A DNA stretch of 64,000 nucleotides, taken from NCBI RefSeq assembly GCF_963259705.1, contig NC_081841.1:89541063-89605062 (forward strand). The letters are read 5' to 3'. The position numbers were made by a program, and so were the translations under genes. Shown in pieces: positions 10,751-20,559 of this stretch. Origin of the DNA: Myotis daubentonii (Eukaryota; Chordata; Mammalia; Chiroptera; Vespertilionidae). The notes beneath the pieces are model-generated. The model was not told the DNA's origin. It ran no database searches and worked only from the letters and a program-made list of their open reading frames with translations. Position 1 is the stretch's first letter. Every line of letters begins with the position of its first letter.

Positions 10751-11653
10751 TACAATAGAGGCTTGTCCAGAACACAAGGAAACACAAAGTCAGGGGACAT
10801 TCCAGCTGTGTCTTAAAGAGAGGGATGGGTACAAGCTGCAGAGGGGGCAGCATAGACAAAAGCACAGGAAACAATTCAACACTTTTAGAGGGCGATTGAG
10901 TGTAGAACCTGAAGCAGCAATACAATGTGCCCAATCATCCACAGGTGCCCAGGAGCAGTACCAGAGACACACTCTCATCAATCACAAAAAGAAAATTCTC
11001 TCTTTTCTCTTCAACAATATACAATAGATTGGGAAGTTCTATAGAGAAAGAACCTGAGTCTGTCCCACTGGCCACAGGACCTTGAGACTTATTTAAGCCT
11101 CCCTTCCCATGCACCACATATTTGAAAAATCTGAGTTACAAACAGCAATAATAGTAGAGAGAGTCGTCTCAAACTCCCTTTACCCATTCTTGACCTCTTT
11201 GCCCTCTAATCGGTCTTCCACTAACTCTGAGTTCTCCCTAGGTAATTTAGTCTCAATCCCTACCTGTTTCTCTGACCCTGCAGTCTAATAAACCACCACT
11301 AGGGTTCGGGCCTCATCTGTTTTAAGGTGAACTCGGCTTAGTCCTGTGGCTCCCAGGATCCTTTACTATGACTCCAGACCCTACCTCCATCCATGCCGTC
11401 TATACCCAAACAACTAGCTCCAGCCATTATCTTTCCACCTCATCTGCAATGAAGACTATGGAGTGATAAGACATGGGTTCAATTCAGTTATACCTCATAA
11501 TTACATCTCAAGACTGAAATGGGCTTTCCCTGGTTAAGGACTACCCAACAGGCAATGCAAGAGAGACCGAGACCTGCGACCACTCTCTATATTGGAGTGT
11601 GACCAGGCAGACACTGAGGCCCAAGAAGGGGAATCCTAATTGCTTGTGTTTAA
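10751..11653. other. Non-coding sequence around the copy 2 half-L1 insertion
   Basis: 10755-10900 resembles part of the same old interspersed repeat seen at 6.7 kb (ggacattccagctgtgtctt), with low confidence. The rest, to the half-L1 insertion, is not recognised. The host sequence resumes at 13894. Confidence 0.45.
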
Positions 11654-11654
11654 T

Positions 11655-11664
11655 AGGAGTCCAG
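11655..11664. repeat. TSD, left copy, of plus-strand half-L1
   Basis: AGGAGTCCAG at 11655-11664 is repeated at 13884-13893, with similar A-rich bases before both copies. It brackets half-L1 copy 2. Confidence 0.85.
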
Positions 11665-13883
11665 GAAACCAAGATGGCAGCATAGGTAAACACCGGAGTT
11701 TGCTGCCTCGAACAATCACTTCAAAAATACAACTAAAAGATGGAACGGACATCATCCAGAACCACAGGAAGGCTGGCTGAGTGGAAGTTCTACAACTAGG
11801 AGGAAAGAGAAAAGCATACTGAGACTCAGAGGAGGTGCAGTGCTGAAGTAAAATACTAAGGTGCGGAGTGCATGCGGAGAGGGCTGGTGGCTGAGGGTGC
11901 GGTTGTCGTTTCCAATCAGGAGGGAGTCTCAGGCTCTGAGCTCCAGTTCCGGGTGATTCTCTAGGGACCCAGACTCATACGGGAGAAGCGGGACTGTCTG
12001 GCATCGCTCAGAACCCTAGGGCAGCTTTCTCTCCGTGGGGCTTGCAGCGATTACTGGGACACTGAGAAGCAGAGCCTCTGAGGGCAAGACTGAGAGCAGC
12101 CATAATTGCTAACCCCGCCCTGTTGATCCTGTGGGACCCGCCCCACCCAAGCCCTGCAGGGAGACTTTTGCTGGATAGCCTCAGGCAAAGGCTAGATTAG
12201 CACCTCCCTAGAGAACCAGAAGCCAGGAAGCCCAGAGGTCAGAGTGGGACCATCCAGTTTGCAGCTCTGTGGAACCATAAAAGACACACTCAGGGGGCAG
12301 ATTCAGTGAGCACCAAAGCCCCATCGAAGCAAGTCTAGCCCCAGAGGGGTGTCTCCAGCACAGAAGTTCTCCCACTGCAGACACAGCTGATTCTCACAGC
12401 CAATTGGCCTGGAGGTCAATTCCTCACAGTGATAACTACAACAATCAAGGCTTAACTACAATAAGACTGTGCACAAAGCCCACAAGGGGGTGCACCAAGA
12501 GTGTCTACCTCAGGTAATTGGGACACTTAGCACAGAAAGGCACTCTATCGACACAGTGAAGCATAAAAAATGCCGAGACAAAGAAACAGGACACAAACAA
12601 CAGAATTGGAGGAAAGCAAACTGTTGGATATAGAGTTCAAAACCACACTTTTAAGGTCTTTAAAGAACTGTCTAGAAGCCGCCGATAAATTTAATAAGGC
12701 CCTCAAAAAGACTGGTGAGACCACCGATAAATGTAGTGAGATCCTCAAGAAATCTAATGAGACCCTTGATGTTGCGATAAAGAACCAACTAGAAATTAAG
12801 CATATACTGACTGAAATAAAGAATATTATACAGACTCCCAACAGCAGACCAGAGGAGCGCAAGAATCAAGTCAAAGATTTGAAATACGAAGAAGCAAAAA
12901 ACACCCAACCAGAAAAGCAAAATGAAAAAAGAATCCAAAAATATGAAGATAGTGTAAGGAGCCTCTGGGACAGCTTCAAGCGTACCAACATCAGAATTAT
13001 AGGGGTGCCAGAAGATGAGAGAGAGCAAGATATTGAAAACCTCTTTGAAGAAATAATGACAGAAAACTTCCCCTACCTGGTGAAAGAAATAGACTTACAA
13101 GTCCAGGAAGCACAGAGAACCCCAAACAAAAGGAATCCAAAGAGGACCACACCAAGACACATCATAATTAAAATGCCAAGAGCAAAAGACAAAGAGAGAA
13201 TCCTAAAAGCAGCAAGAGAAAGAAAATCAGTTACCTACAAGGGAGTACCCATATGACTGTCAGCTGATTTCTCAACAGAAACTTTGCAGGCCAGAAGGGA
13301 GTGGCAAGAAATATTCAAAGTGATGAATACCAAGAACCTACAACCAAGAATACTTTATCCAGCAAAGCTATCATTCAGAATTGAAGGTCAGATAAAGAGT
13401 TTCACAGATAAGAAAAAGCTAAAGGAGTTCATCACCACCAAACCAGTATTATATGAAATGCTGAAAGGTATTCTTTAAGAAGAGGAAGAAGAAGAAAAAG
13501 GTAAAGATACAAATTATGAACAACAAATACACATCTACCAACAAGTGAATCTAAAAATCAAGTGAATAAATAATCTGATGAACAGTATGAACTGGTGATT
13601 GTAATAGAATCGGGGACATAGAAAGGGAGTGGACTGACTATTCTTGGGGCGGGGGGAAGGGGTGTGGGGGTGAGGGAAGAGATTGGACAATAAACGTGCA
13701 CCTATGGATGAGAACAGTGGGTGGGGAGTGAGGGCGGAGGGTGGGGTGGGAACTGGGTGCAGGGGAGTTATGGTGGGAAAAAAAGAGTAACTAATGTAAT
13801 AATCTGAAAATAAAGATTTAATTTTAAAAAAAGATTAAAAAAATAAATAAATAAAACTCTCAAAAAAAATTAAAAAAAATAAA
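11665..13883 (+). mobile_element. HAL1-like (ORF1-only) L1-derived retrotransposon, copy 2
   Basis: Complete element of about 2.2 kb. The 5' end carries 'aaaccaagatggcagcatag', a variant of the YY1-like motif seen in copy 1. A 5' UTR of about 900 bp is followed by ORF1 (12570-13478). Then comes a 3' UTR with a GA-rich start (13479-13500), a G-rich tract (13645-13770) and a long A-rich tail. The tail begins immediately after ORF1 with no ORF2, and the same ORF1-to-3'UTR junction is present in copy 1. The separate TSDs of the two copies show two independent insertions from an ORF1-only source lineage. Confidence 0.87.
12570..13478 (+). pseudogene. L1-type ORF1 of HAL1-like copy 2, one premature stop
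   Basis: The frame starts at ATG 12570 (MPRQRNRTQT) and runs 302 codons to 13478, interrupted by a single TGA at 13254-13256. In copy 1 the same codon is CGA, so this is a simple CpG-to-TpG change. Domain order: basic N-terminus, coiled coil with heptad-like pattern (about residues 15-115), RRM with NIRIIGVP (140-147) and RHIIIKMP (about 196-203), and a C-terminal domain with LYPAKLSF. Length and order are those of mammalian L1 ORF1 proteins, which are RNA-binding trimers. Apart from the stop, the frame is intact. Confidence 0.88.
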
Positions 13884-13893
13884 AGGAGTCCAG

Positions 13894-14269
13894 TTGGGCA
13901 GGTACAATATGGTAGCCTGAGGAACTGCAGCAATCAGCAGGTAAAGGCTAATATAGCAGTTGCTGTTTAGGGACTTCAACACACAGGAGCCCTGCTAGGT
14001 GGGATAGCCTGAGAAACACAGTACTGCTCAGACTGTGGGACTAGCAAACTGGAGATACAGACACATGGATTAGTAGATAATAGACTTCCAGCTTCCTGGT
14101 GACATAGAAGATCTAGTGTGCTTTTTTTCCCTTGTGGGATTGGATGAAGCATTGTAAGGCATTTCTTCAAGGCCTCGTGTTACCAAGGAAAGGACTCCAG
14201 CACAGGGGGCAGTGTTAAAGTTTACTTGCAGGATTGGAGCATGTGGTTGACGCATAGAGATGATAACCT
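13894..14269. other. Non-coding, continuation of interrupted host sequence
   Basis: This is the right-hand side of the sequence interrupted by half-L1 copy 2. Two short open frames on the minus strand have no recognisable similarity. Confidence 0.45.
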
Positions 14270-14470
14270 TGATCTTCCCAGGTCACCTGCTCCACCTCTT
14301 GGCTGTGGTTTCTAACCTCTCTGTTTCCATTTCCTTATTTATAAAATAGACTCAAAATATTTTGCATCCTACTGAGTTTGGAAGGTTTAAATTATATTCA
14401 GGTAAAAGAATTATAACAGTGCCTGGATTGTATACGTATTTGATAAATGTTTACTCTATTAGTTTATACT
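14270..14470 (+). repeat. MIR SINE
   Basis: Sense landmarks: 'ggtttctaacctctctgttt', 'atttccttatttataaaata', 'aacagtgcctggattgtata' and 'tttgataaatgttta'. Confidence 0.65.
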
Positions 14471-14489
14471 ATTAGTTCTATAAGATATA

Positions 14490-14955
14490 TATCATTAATT
14501 AATATTTAATTTTTACCAGCTACTTTTCTGAGTGCTTTATACAAATTACTTTATAAATGTTTTTAAATATATTTTTATTTATTTCAGAGAGGAAGGGAGA
14601 GGGAGAGGGAGATAGAAACATCTATGATGACAGAGAATCATTGATTGGCTGCCTCCTGCACTGGGGATCGAGCCCACAACCCAGGCATGTAACCTGACCG
14701 GGAATCGAACTGTGACCTCCTGGTTCCTAGGTTAATGCTCAACCACTGAGCAACACTGGCCGGGCTATTTTATTAATTCTTTAACAATTCTATAAAATCT
14801 ATACTATTATCATCTCCAGTGTGTCCATAGAGGTATATCAAGTGAAAGCCACTAATCTCAGTTCACACTGTTAGCAAAAGGCAAGCAAGGATGCAGCCAG
14901 GGCAACCTAATTTTAGAGCCTGAGCTCTAAACTCTCTGCTTTCTCTGCTGCCTCT
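14490..14955 (-). repeat. MIR (antisense) split by a VES SINE
   Basis: Left half 14490-14558 has 'gagtgctttatacaaattac'. Right half 14766-14955 has 'aattctataaaatctatact' and ends in an antisense MIR 5' region (agcctgagctctaaactct). The VES SINE lies between the halves. Confidence 0.6.
14559..14765 (-). mobile_element. VES-type bat SINE
   Basis: Antisense orientation: A/T-rich tail first, then 'gagagaatcattgattggct', 'ctggggatcgagcccacaac', and a tRNA-like head ending 'caacactggccgggc'. Inserted into an old MIR. Confidence 0.92.
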
Positions 14956-15047
14956 TTGGATAAGGAGTATAGAATTACCCTCTGGGAGTTAAGCTATACA
15001 ATCAGCACAGATATGCAGAACCTCTCCAAGCAGTCAGAATGGCCTGC

Positions 15048-15152
15048 TAAACTCACTAGAGTTATTGACCAACTCGCCTTTTAAGATCATCACACGTCCC
15101 CTGTAAACTCACTAGAGTTATTAATGTGATGATCTTAAAAGACAAGTTGGTC
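15048..15152. repeat. Direct repeat plus inverted repeat cluster
   Basis: A 19-bp sequence (TAAACTCACTAGAGTTATT) occurs at 15048-15066 and again at 15104-15122. After the first copy is a 27-bp arm (15067-15093) whose reverse complement follows the second copy (15126-15152), with 25 of 27 positions matching. The layout A-B-A-B' suggests a local copy-and-invert replication event. Confidence 0.9.
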
Positions 15153-15318
15153 AAACATGGAACACAGAAAAATGAGGGTCCCAGAGACAAACGCTAGCAG
15201 TGTGTATACAACCCTAACCAGGGATGAGGAACCCTTGGTCACCAGACAAAAACATTACAGCAAGCTGAGTGGTACTCCTATAGAAGAAAAGGGCTCCCAG
15301 GAATCATAATTGAGATGC

Positions 15319-15547
15319 ATTTCTTTTTTTATCCTCACCCAAGGGTGGTATGTTTTTTGTTACTGATTTTAAAGAGATAGGAAGAGAGAGAAAGAGAGAG
15401 AGAGATGACATTGATCAGTTGCTTCCCTATGTGCCTTGACCAGGGATCAAACCAGCAACCTGGGTATGTGCCCTGACTGGGAATCAAACCCACAACCATT
15501 TGGTGCATGAAATCACACTCCAACCAACTGAGCCACACTGGCCAGGG
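15319..15547 (-). mobile_element. VES-related bat SINE, older subfamily
   Basis: Antisense SINE with the 'tatcctcacccaaggg' tail variant, an A/G-rich tract, 'ccttgaccagggatcaaacc' and a tRNA-like head ending 'ccacactggccaggg'. More diverged than the other VES copies here. Confidence 0.85.
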
Positions 15548-16099
15548 TGAGGTGAATTTCTTATGATCAACCAACTCCCTTTGCTCACCAAGCAAATGTT
15601 TGATTAGTTAAACTGTAAGGAGAAAATGTGTTACTCTGGGAATTCAAGTATTTTGTGTAACTTTAAAAAGTAGGATTTTAGCTTAAACACCAGTCTTTTC
15701 TATATTTATTTAGTGTATTCTTCCCCTGAAAGCCTCCTCTACTCTCAGGCAAGACAAAATCAGGTCTCTGAAGTAGAAGGTCAGACATCTACAATAACAC
15801 AGAGAATCCACTAAGGCAAAGACCACCTCACAAGGGCTCCTACAGCCAGATGGTCAACCTTCTCTGGTGAAATGACTTCATCCCCAACAAGCATCTTTGC
15901 AACTTGATCATGGCTCAAAGTAGGGCCAAGCCAACCACAAAACCAGTAATGCTGAATCCTGGTGTTAGCCTGTGGTGTTGTAAGCCCCTAAAATACGTTG
16001 TCCTAAGATTAGGATTGGTGAGACTGAACCTACACTTGGGTAGTTTTGGCTTCAAAAATTAGCTGTAGCTGCAAATAGGGAGGCAGAAATTGAAAGCAG
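15548..16099. other. Non-coding, no recognised feature
   Basis: Unique sequence. No gene or repeat could be recognised. Confidence 0.5.
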
Positions 16100-16215
16100 G
16101 GAGGAGCTGGTCCCTACTAACTTGAGTGGCACTGGGCAGGTCTTTTAACGGCTCTGAACCTCAATCTTGTCATAAACAGCATTTTCGATGAAAGGTCTAC
16201 TTCACTCAGTGACAT
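16100..16215 (+). repeat. MIR fragment
   Basis: Sense landmarks are 'gcactgggcaggtcttttaa' and 'ctgaacctcaatcttgtcat', with a short downstream region. Confidence 0.5.
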
Positions 16216-16243
16216 GGCTTCTATAAGTCTCCAAGTCCGTGTG

Positions 16244-16312
16244 AAATTGTATGTAACTGCATAAAGCCAAATTTGTTAATTGCATATAACTACATAAAGC
16301 TAAAAATTGCTA
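16244..16312. repeat. Dimeric tandem repeat of about 34 bp
   Basis: Two adjacent units share the pattern aattgYatRtaactRcataaagcYaaa (16244 onward and 16278 onward). They differ at a few positions. Confidence 0.7.
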
Positions 16313-16432
16313 ATGTGGACTTGGAGCATATGATGTCTCTCATTTATACAGCACTTATTACATTCCAGGTACTGTTCCAGGCATATTTTGTATATTAATT
16401 TATTTCATGCTCACAATAACGTTGTAGTAAAT

Positions 16433-16878
16433 GTCACAGAACAGACAGGCAGCCAAGACACTCATTCCCCAGGTACCAAGACAGTGTTGGCAACTGACTG
16501 TTCAGAGACAAATTGCTCTCAAGAAATTGCTTCCAGCCAAAGGACCTGCTTTACCAAAGGTTACAAACCCTCACTTGGGGAAACCCACTTTCAATGACTA
16601 GATTTTTGGTGAGAGGGGGCAAAGGCTCAGCCCCTGGCCTTTGTTTAAGAACACTCCGGAGGACCCTCCAGCTCCACAGCTCCCCATGAGAGGGCTGATG
16701 CCCCACCTGCATCACAGGGCAACTTCTCTCTCTGCCCCATCCTGCCCCTCTCACTCCCTCCCAGTGCTATTGCCAAGAGCCTTCCCCAATGCACCATCTG
16801 TACACAAACGTCTGTCTCAGAGCTTGTTTGGGGGTGGGGGTGGGGGTGGGGGGCGAGCACTAAACGAAAGGCAGGCAT
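16433..16878. mobile_element. Unclassified insert in MIR, possibly an old LTR
   Basis: The insert is GC-richer than its surroundings. Near its right end a phrase resembles the polyadenylation region of some mammalian LTRs (caatgcaccatctgtacaca, then 'gtctgtctcagagcttgttt'), followed by a GGGGGT run. I could not define terminal TG/CA bases or a clear TSD, so the LTR reading is tentative. Confidence 0.35.
16828..16853 (+). repeat. G-rich tandem (GGGGGT)n
   Basis: Four runs of five or six G separated by single T form a clear potential G-quadruplex on the plus strand. Confidence 0.8.
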
Positions 16879-17185
16879 TATGAAGTATTGTTATTATTAT
16901 CCTTATTTTAGAGAGGTAAACTAACGCACTCAAGTTCACATACCTACTCAGTAACAGCCAAGCTTTGAAACTAGGCCATCTATAAAATGTTTTTACTGTA
17001 ACATCTGGCTCAGGAATTTCTTTAAGTGAATGGGCTGTTTGTGCTTAACATGTACTTTGATTAATGGTTGGGCTAGAAGCTGAGCCCCAGGACCTGAATG
17101 TTGGTTGTTGCCACAACTTCAAAGAAAGAGAAAAGCTACCCTGAAAAAATAGTGAGACAAATTTAAAGCTAGGAATTTAGAGACT

Positions 17186-17640
17186 AACCCAGGATGGGGG
17201 ATATGAGAAGGAGGCCAAAAAAACAGAAAGTCATTGTCACAGTTTTGGGGGCTGGATATGTGAGACCCAGGTGTCAGCAGGGCTGGTTCCTCCTGAGGGC
17301 AGTTAAGGAAACACATGCTCCCTCCTCTTTCCTAACTTGTGGTGGTTTGCTGGCAGCCTTTGGTGTCCCTGATGTGTAGAAGCGTCACCCTGATCTCTGC
17401 CTTTATTTTCACAAAGTGTTCTCCTTGTGTCTGTATCTGTGTCCAAATTTCCTCTTTTTATAAGGATACTAGTCATACTGGGTTAGGAACCCACCCATCC
17501 CTGTATGACCTCATCTTAATTTGATGCGTTTGCAACAATTCAATTCTAATTTCGAATAAGGTCACATTCAGAGGTATTGGAAGTTAGAACTTTAACTTAT
17601 GAATTTTTTTCATTACACAATTCAACTCATTACTGGTATG
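17186..17640 (-). mobile_element. MLT1-type MaLR LTR (antisense)
   Basis: Antisense MLT1 landmarks in order: 'cagttttgggggctgg', 'gtgtcagcagggctggttcc', 'tggtggtttgctggcagcct', 'gaagcgtcaccctgatctct', 'tgtgtccaaatttcctcttt', 'ataaggatactagtcatact' and 'gaataaggtcacattcagag'. This is an ancient ERVL-MaLR solo LTR. No internal retroviral sequence is visible. Confidence 0.85.
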
Positions 17641-17760
17641 AATTGGCTTTCTCATGGAAATCTGTGAAGGGTTTGACTTCTACATCTAGGTTTACAAAGA
17701 AGTACATGGAAACTGAGATGTGGACAATAAGACTGTGAGAAAAAAATTTAGAGTGGACTC

Positions 17761-18047
17761 CTGCTTTCTTATTTTTATTTTTATTTTTTTGTTAATCCGC
17801 ACTCAAGGATATATTTTTATTGATTTTTTTTTTTTTTTAGAGAGATGGTGGAAGGGAGGGGGAAAGACGGAGAAAGAAATACATCTATGTGAGAGAGACA
17901 CATCGATTGGTTGCCTCCCGCATTTGCCCCTGGGGATCGAGCCTGCAACCAAGGTATGTGCCATTGCCTGGAATCCAACCTGGGACTCTGCAGTCCACAG
18001 GCCAATGTTCTATCCACTGAGCTAAACTGTCTAGGGCTGCTTTCTCA
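17761..18047 (-). mobile_element. VES-type bat SINE with TSDs
   Basis: The SINE proper is 17772-18036, antisense, with a T-rich tail complement, 'gacacatcgattggttgcct' and 'cctggggatcgagcctgcaa'. Its tRNA-like head ends in 'ctaggg'. Flanking TSDs are CTGCTTTCTTA (17761-17771) and CTGCTTTCTCA (18037-18047). Confidence 0.93.
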
Positions 18048-18189
18048 TTGTGAGGCACTTAGGTTAGTGGAAAGCTGGCCCCTTGTCTCAAGGACTGGCA
18101 GACCCAGTTGAAATCTGGATGACAGTGTCTTGAAGTGAAGTAATTTCAAAGGCTACTATCAATTGCCTTTCCACTATGACCTTTAGACC

Positions 18190-18416
18190 TTATAGAACAG
18201 TGATGGCGAACTTATGATACTCATTTTTTTGGTTGATTTTTCTTTGTTAAATGGCATTTAAATATATAAAATAAATATCAAAAATATAAGTTTTTGTTTT
18301 ACTGTGGTTGCAAATATCAAAAAATTTCTATATGTGACACGGCACCATAGTTAAGTTAGGGTTTTTCAAAATGCTGACACGCCGAGCTCAAAAGGTTCAC
18401 CATCACTGTTATAGAA
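18190..18416. mobile_element. Non-autonomous hAT transposon, complete (OC1/hAT1-like)
   Basis: The 211-bp element (18198-18408) has near-perfect terminal inverted repeats, CAGTGATGGCGAAC and GTTCACCATCACTG, differing at one position. It is flanked by an exact 8-bp TSD TTATAGAA (18190-18197, 18409-18416), the hallmark of hAT insertion. The interior is AT-rich with no coding capacity, so it needs a transposase in trans. Short hAT families of this type in vesper bats (OC1, hAT1) are known from horizontal-transfer studies. The exact family name here is from memory. Confidence 0.9.
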
Positions 18417-18734
18417 CCAACCTACTCTCCCAACCCTCCAAAAAGATCACCTACTCCTATAAATCTTGAGATCCATTAAGAGGGGTATTTGTTCTACTTC
18501 TTTACATCGTCAGCCTGTGTAGCGCACAGGGAAATATCATTCTAGAGACTGATTACTAGAAGATTTCTGCAGGGGATTTTCTAGTACCTAGACTGCTTGT
18601 GAACACATACAATTTTATTGCTGTAGCATTGCTGTGGCCAGACTGATAAATATCATTTTTCTTGATGTCTGACTTATAGAAAAGCTTATAGTACAAGAAA
18701 TATAGCAATGTATAGCATAGAAATTTCCTACTCA
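18417..18734. other. Non-coding, no recognised feature
   Basis: Unique sequence between the hAT element and a MIR. Nothing is identifiable. Confidence 0.5.
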
Positions 18735-18955
18735 AATGACTTGAACTAAAAGTCCAGCCATGTCACTTACTACTTGTGTGACTTTGGGCAATTTACTGAA
18801 TATTTCTGTGCTTCAGTTTTCTTGTCTATAAAATGGGCATAATAACAGATCCCACCTCAAGGGGCTGTTGTGAGGATTAAAGGAGTTAAGCCAAGTAAAA
18901 CACAAAGTGTTGGCTCTCACATAGTAAACTCTCAAATGGCAGCTGTTATAATGCC
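18735..18955 (+). repeat. MIR SINE
   Basis: Well-preserved sense MIR: 'cttactacttgtgtgacttt', 'gggcaatttactgaatattt', 'cttgtctataaaatgggcat', 'ctgttgtgaggattaaagga' and 'ctcacatagtaaactctcaa'. Confidence 0.88.
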
Positions 18956-19379
18956 ACAGTAGCAACTGTCTTTCATATGATCAAAATGTGATACAACTGG
19001 AACAATTATAAGATATGATTGAAAAGAGTATAGCACTTACAATTAAGTAGAACTGAATGTTCTGCTTTGTAAGACTCATTATAACCATTGGTGAAGCATT
19101 AATCATTTGTCAGGGGCCAGGCACCATTCACCAGATACTTAGGCATCATACATGTTTCATATAGAATCTGCCTGAGCTCAGTACCTACATTATCAGCCAA
19201 GGCAACTACAAAATCAAAAATAAAAATTCATGGCTCAATGTCTGATGATAATAATTTATTATATATTTAGTCCATTGACATCATCAAATAGACAATTGGA
19301 TGCTTAAAATATAACTACTAGGCCAATATGCAATTTTAGTGTAACCATGATCTTTTTCTCATGTCAAAAGTGTCTGAGG
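18956..19379. other. Non-coding, no recognised feature
   Basis: AT-rich unique sequence leading into the truncated L1 at 19.4 kb. Confidence 0.45.
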
Positions 19380-19624
19380 TGCATAGGAGCATGGAACAGA
19401 CTATTGAATCTCAGAGGGAAGGCAGGGTGGGTGGGAGGGTAGGTGGGAGGGAAGAGATCAACCAAAGAACTTGTATGCATATGTGCATAACCCATGGACA
19501 CAGACAACAGGGTGGTGAAGGCCTGGGGGAGTATGTGGGGGCTGGCTGGCTAGAGGGGGTCAATGGGGGGAAGTAGGGGGTATATGTAATACTTCCAACA
19601 ATAAAAAATTAATAAAAATTAAAT
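19380..19624 (+). mobile_element. Bat L1 3' end, 5'-truncated
   Basis: Only the L1 3' UTR is present: a G-rich tract (19420-19450), 'gagatcaaccaaagaacttg', 'tatgcatatgtgcataaccc', 'atggacacagacaacagggt' and a terminal 'aatacttccaacaataaaaa'. The same 3' UTR occurs at 35.7-35.9 kb and 55.6-55.8 kb. Confidence 0.85.
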
Positions 19625-20559
19625 GTTTTGGGGGAAAATGAGAATGGCATCTTGTAGATATAGCTGCTATGTAAAAAAAAAAAAAAAAAAAAAAAAAAAG
19701 CAATTCTGGGTGAGGTTTCTACTAGATAATAAAAGACAAAGATCTGATTTATTTACCAAGTTGGACTCTTTCAAAAAAACTCCAGGAAGGTGGCCACCCC
19801 AGCAGGTCAGCCCATAGTGCTTGTGCTGCAACTGCAGTGATAGTCCGCAACATCCCAAGTGTCTGTGAAATTTTTCAAGAGCTTTTTGCCATTGGCCAGG
19901 CTTTTGGAAAGTGATTTAAGAATAACAAAAAAAAAAAAAAAAAACCAAAAAACTGAGGCTTATAAAAATAAGCTGTTAAATGGAAGCTTCCAGCCAGGAT
20001 CAAATACAAATACCAATACACATAGAAAAACCCACTGCAGAAAAACAAATGATTTTTGACCTACTAGTACCTGTCAGGGAACTGGACCACAATGACTTCT
20101 TAAGGCCCTTCTGTCCAACTCTACGATCTATGATGCAACCTACTATGTCAGAAGGGCATCTTCTTACGGGCTGTGTGTGTTGAAGAATACTGTTGTGCTT
20201 TAAGTACAATGTACATTTTAAAAATGTTTTAGAATTGTGAAGGATTCTAGGGTGGTGACAGCAGTGATGTAGTTTCTTAATCTCTCCAAATCCCCACACA
20301 ACAATAAGTAGAACCATTAGGTAGCAAAACCAAAAACACAATAAAATTAGGTGTTTCCAGAAAACCCAAAATACAAACAAATAACAAGCCATCAGAATCC
20401 AAAAGACCTGCTATCTGTGTGGGAGAAAACAATAGAGTCTCTGATAAACCTGAGGAGAGAGTAGAAAACATAGCCAACAGATATTAGATGGAAGGGACTA
20501 GAACTGTTTAATCCCAATGAATTCATGAAACTGACCAGCCAGACCTCCCTTTCGGAATA
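19625..20559. other. Non-coding, A-rich tracts
   Basis: Contains an uninterrupted A run at about 19673-19699 and another near 19926-19943. The surrounding sequence is not recognised. Open frames here (for example 20000-20392, -) have no recognisable domain. Confidence 0.45.

Larger units (their letters stand above)
16335..17010 (-). repeat. MIR (antisense) split by an unclassified insertion
   Basis: 16335-16432 has 'cagcacttattacattccag' and 'ttcatgctcacaataacg'. 16879-17010 continues with 'ttgttattattatccttatt', 'agagaggtaaactaacgcac' and 'caagttcacatacc'. Both are MIR antisense landmarks in order, so about 446 bp has been inserted between them. Confidence 0.65.

Noticed and set aside
20000..20392. 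130-codon minus-strand frame
   Set aside because: Hydrophobic, biased composition from A-rich sequence on the other strand. No domain and no support from neighbours.
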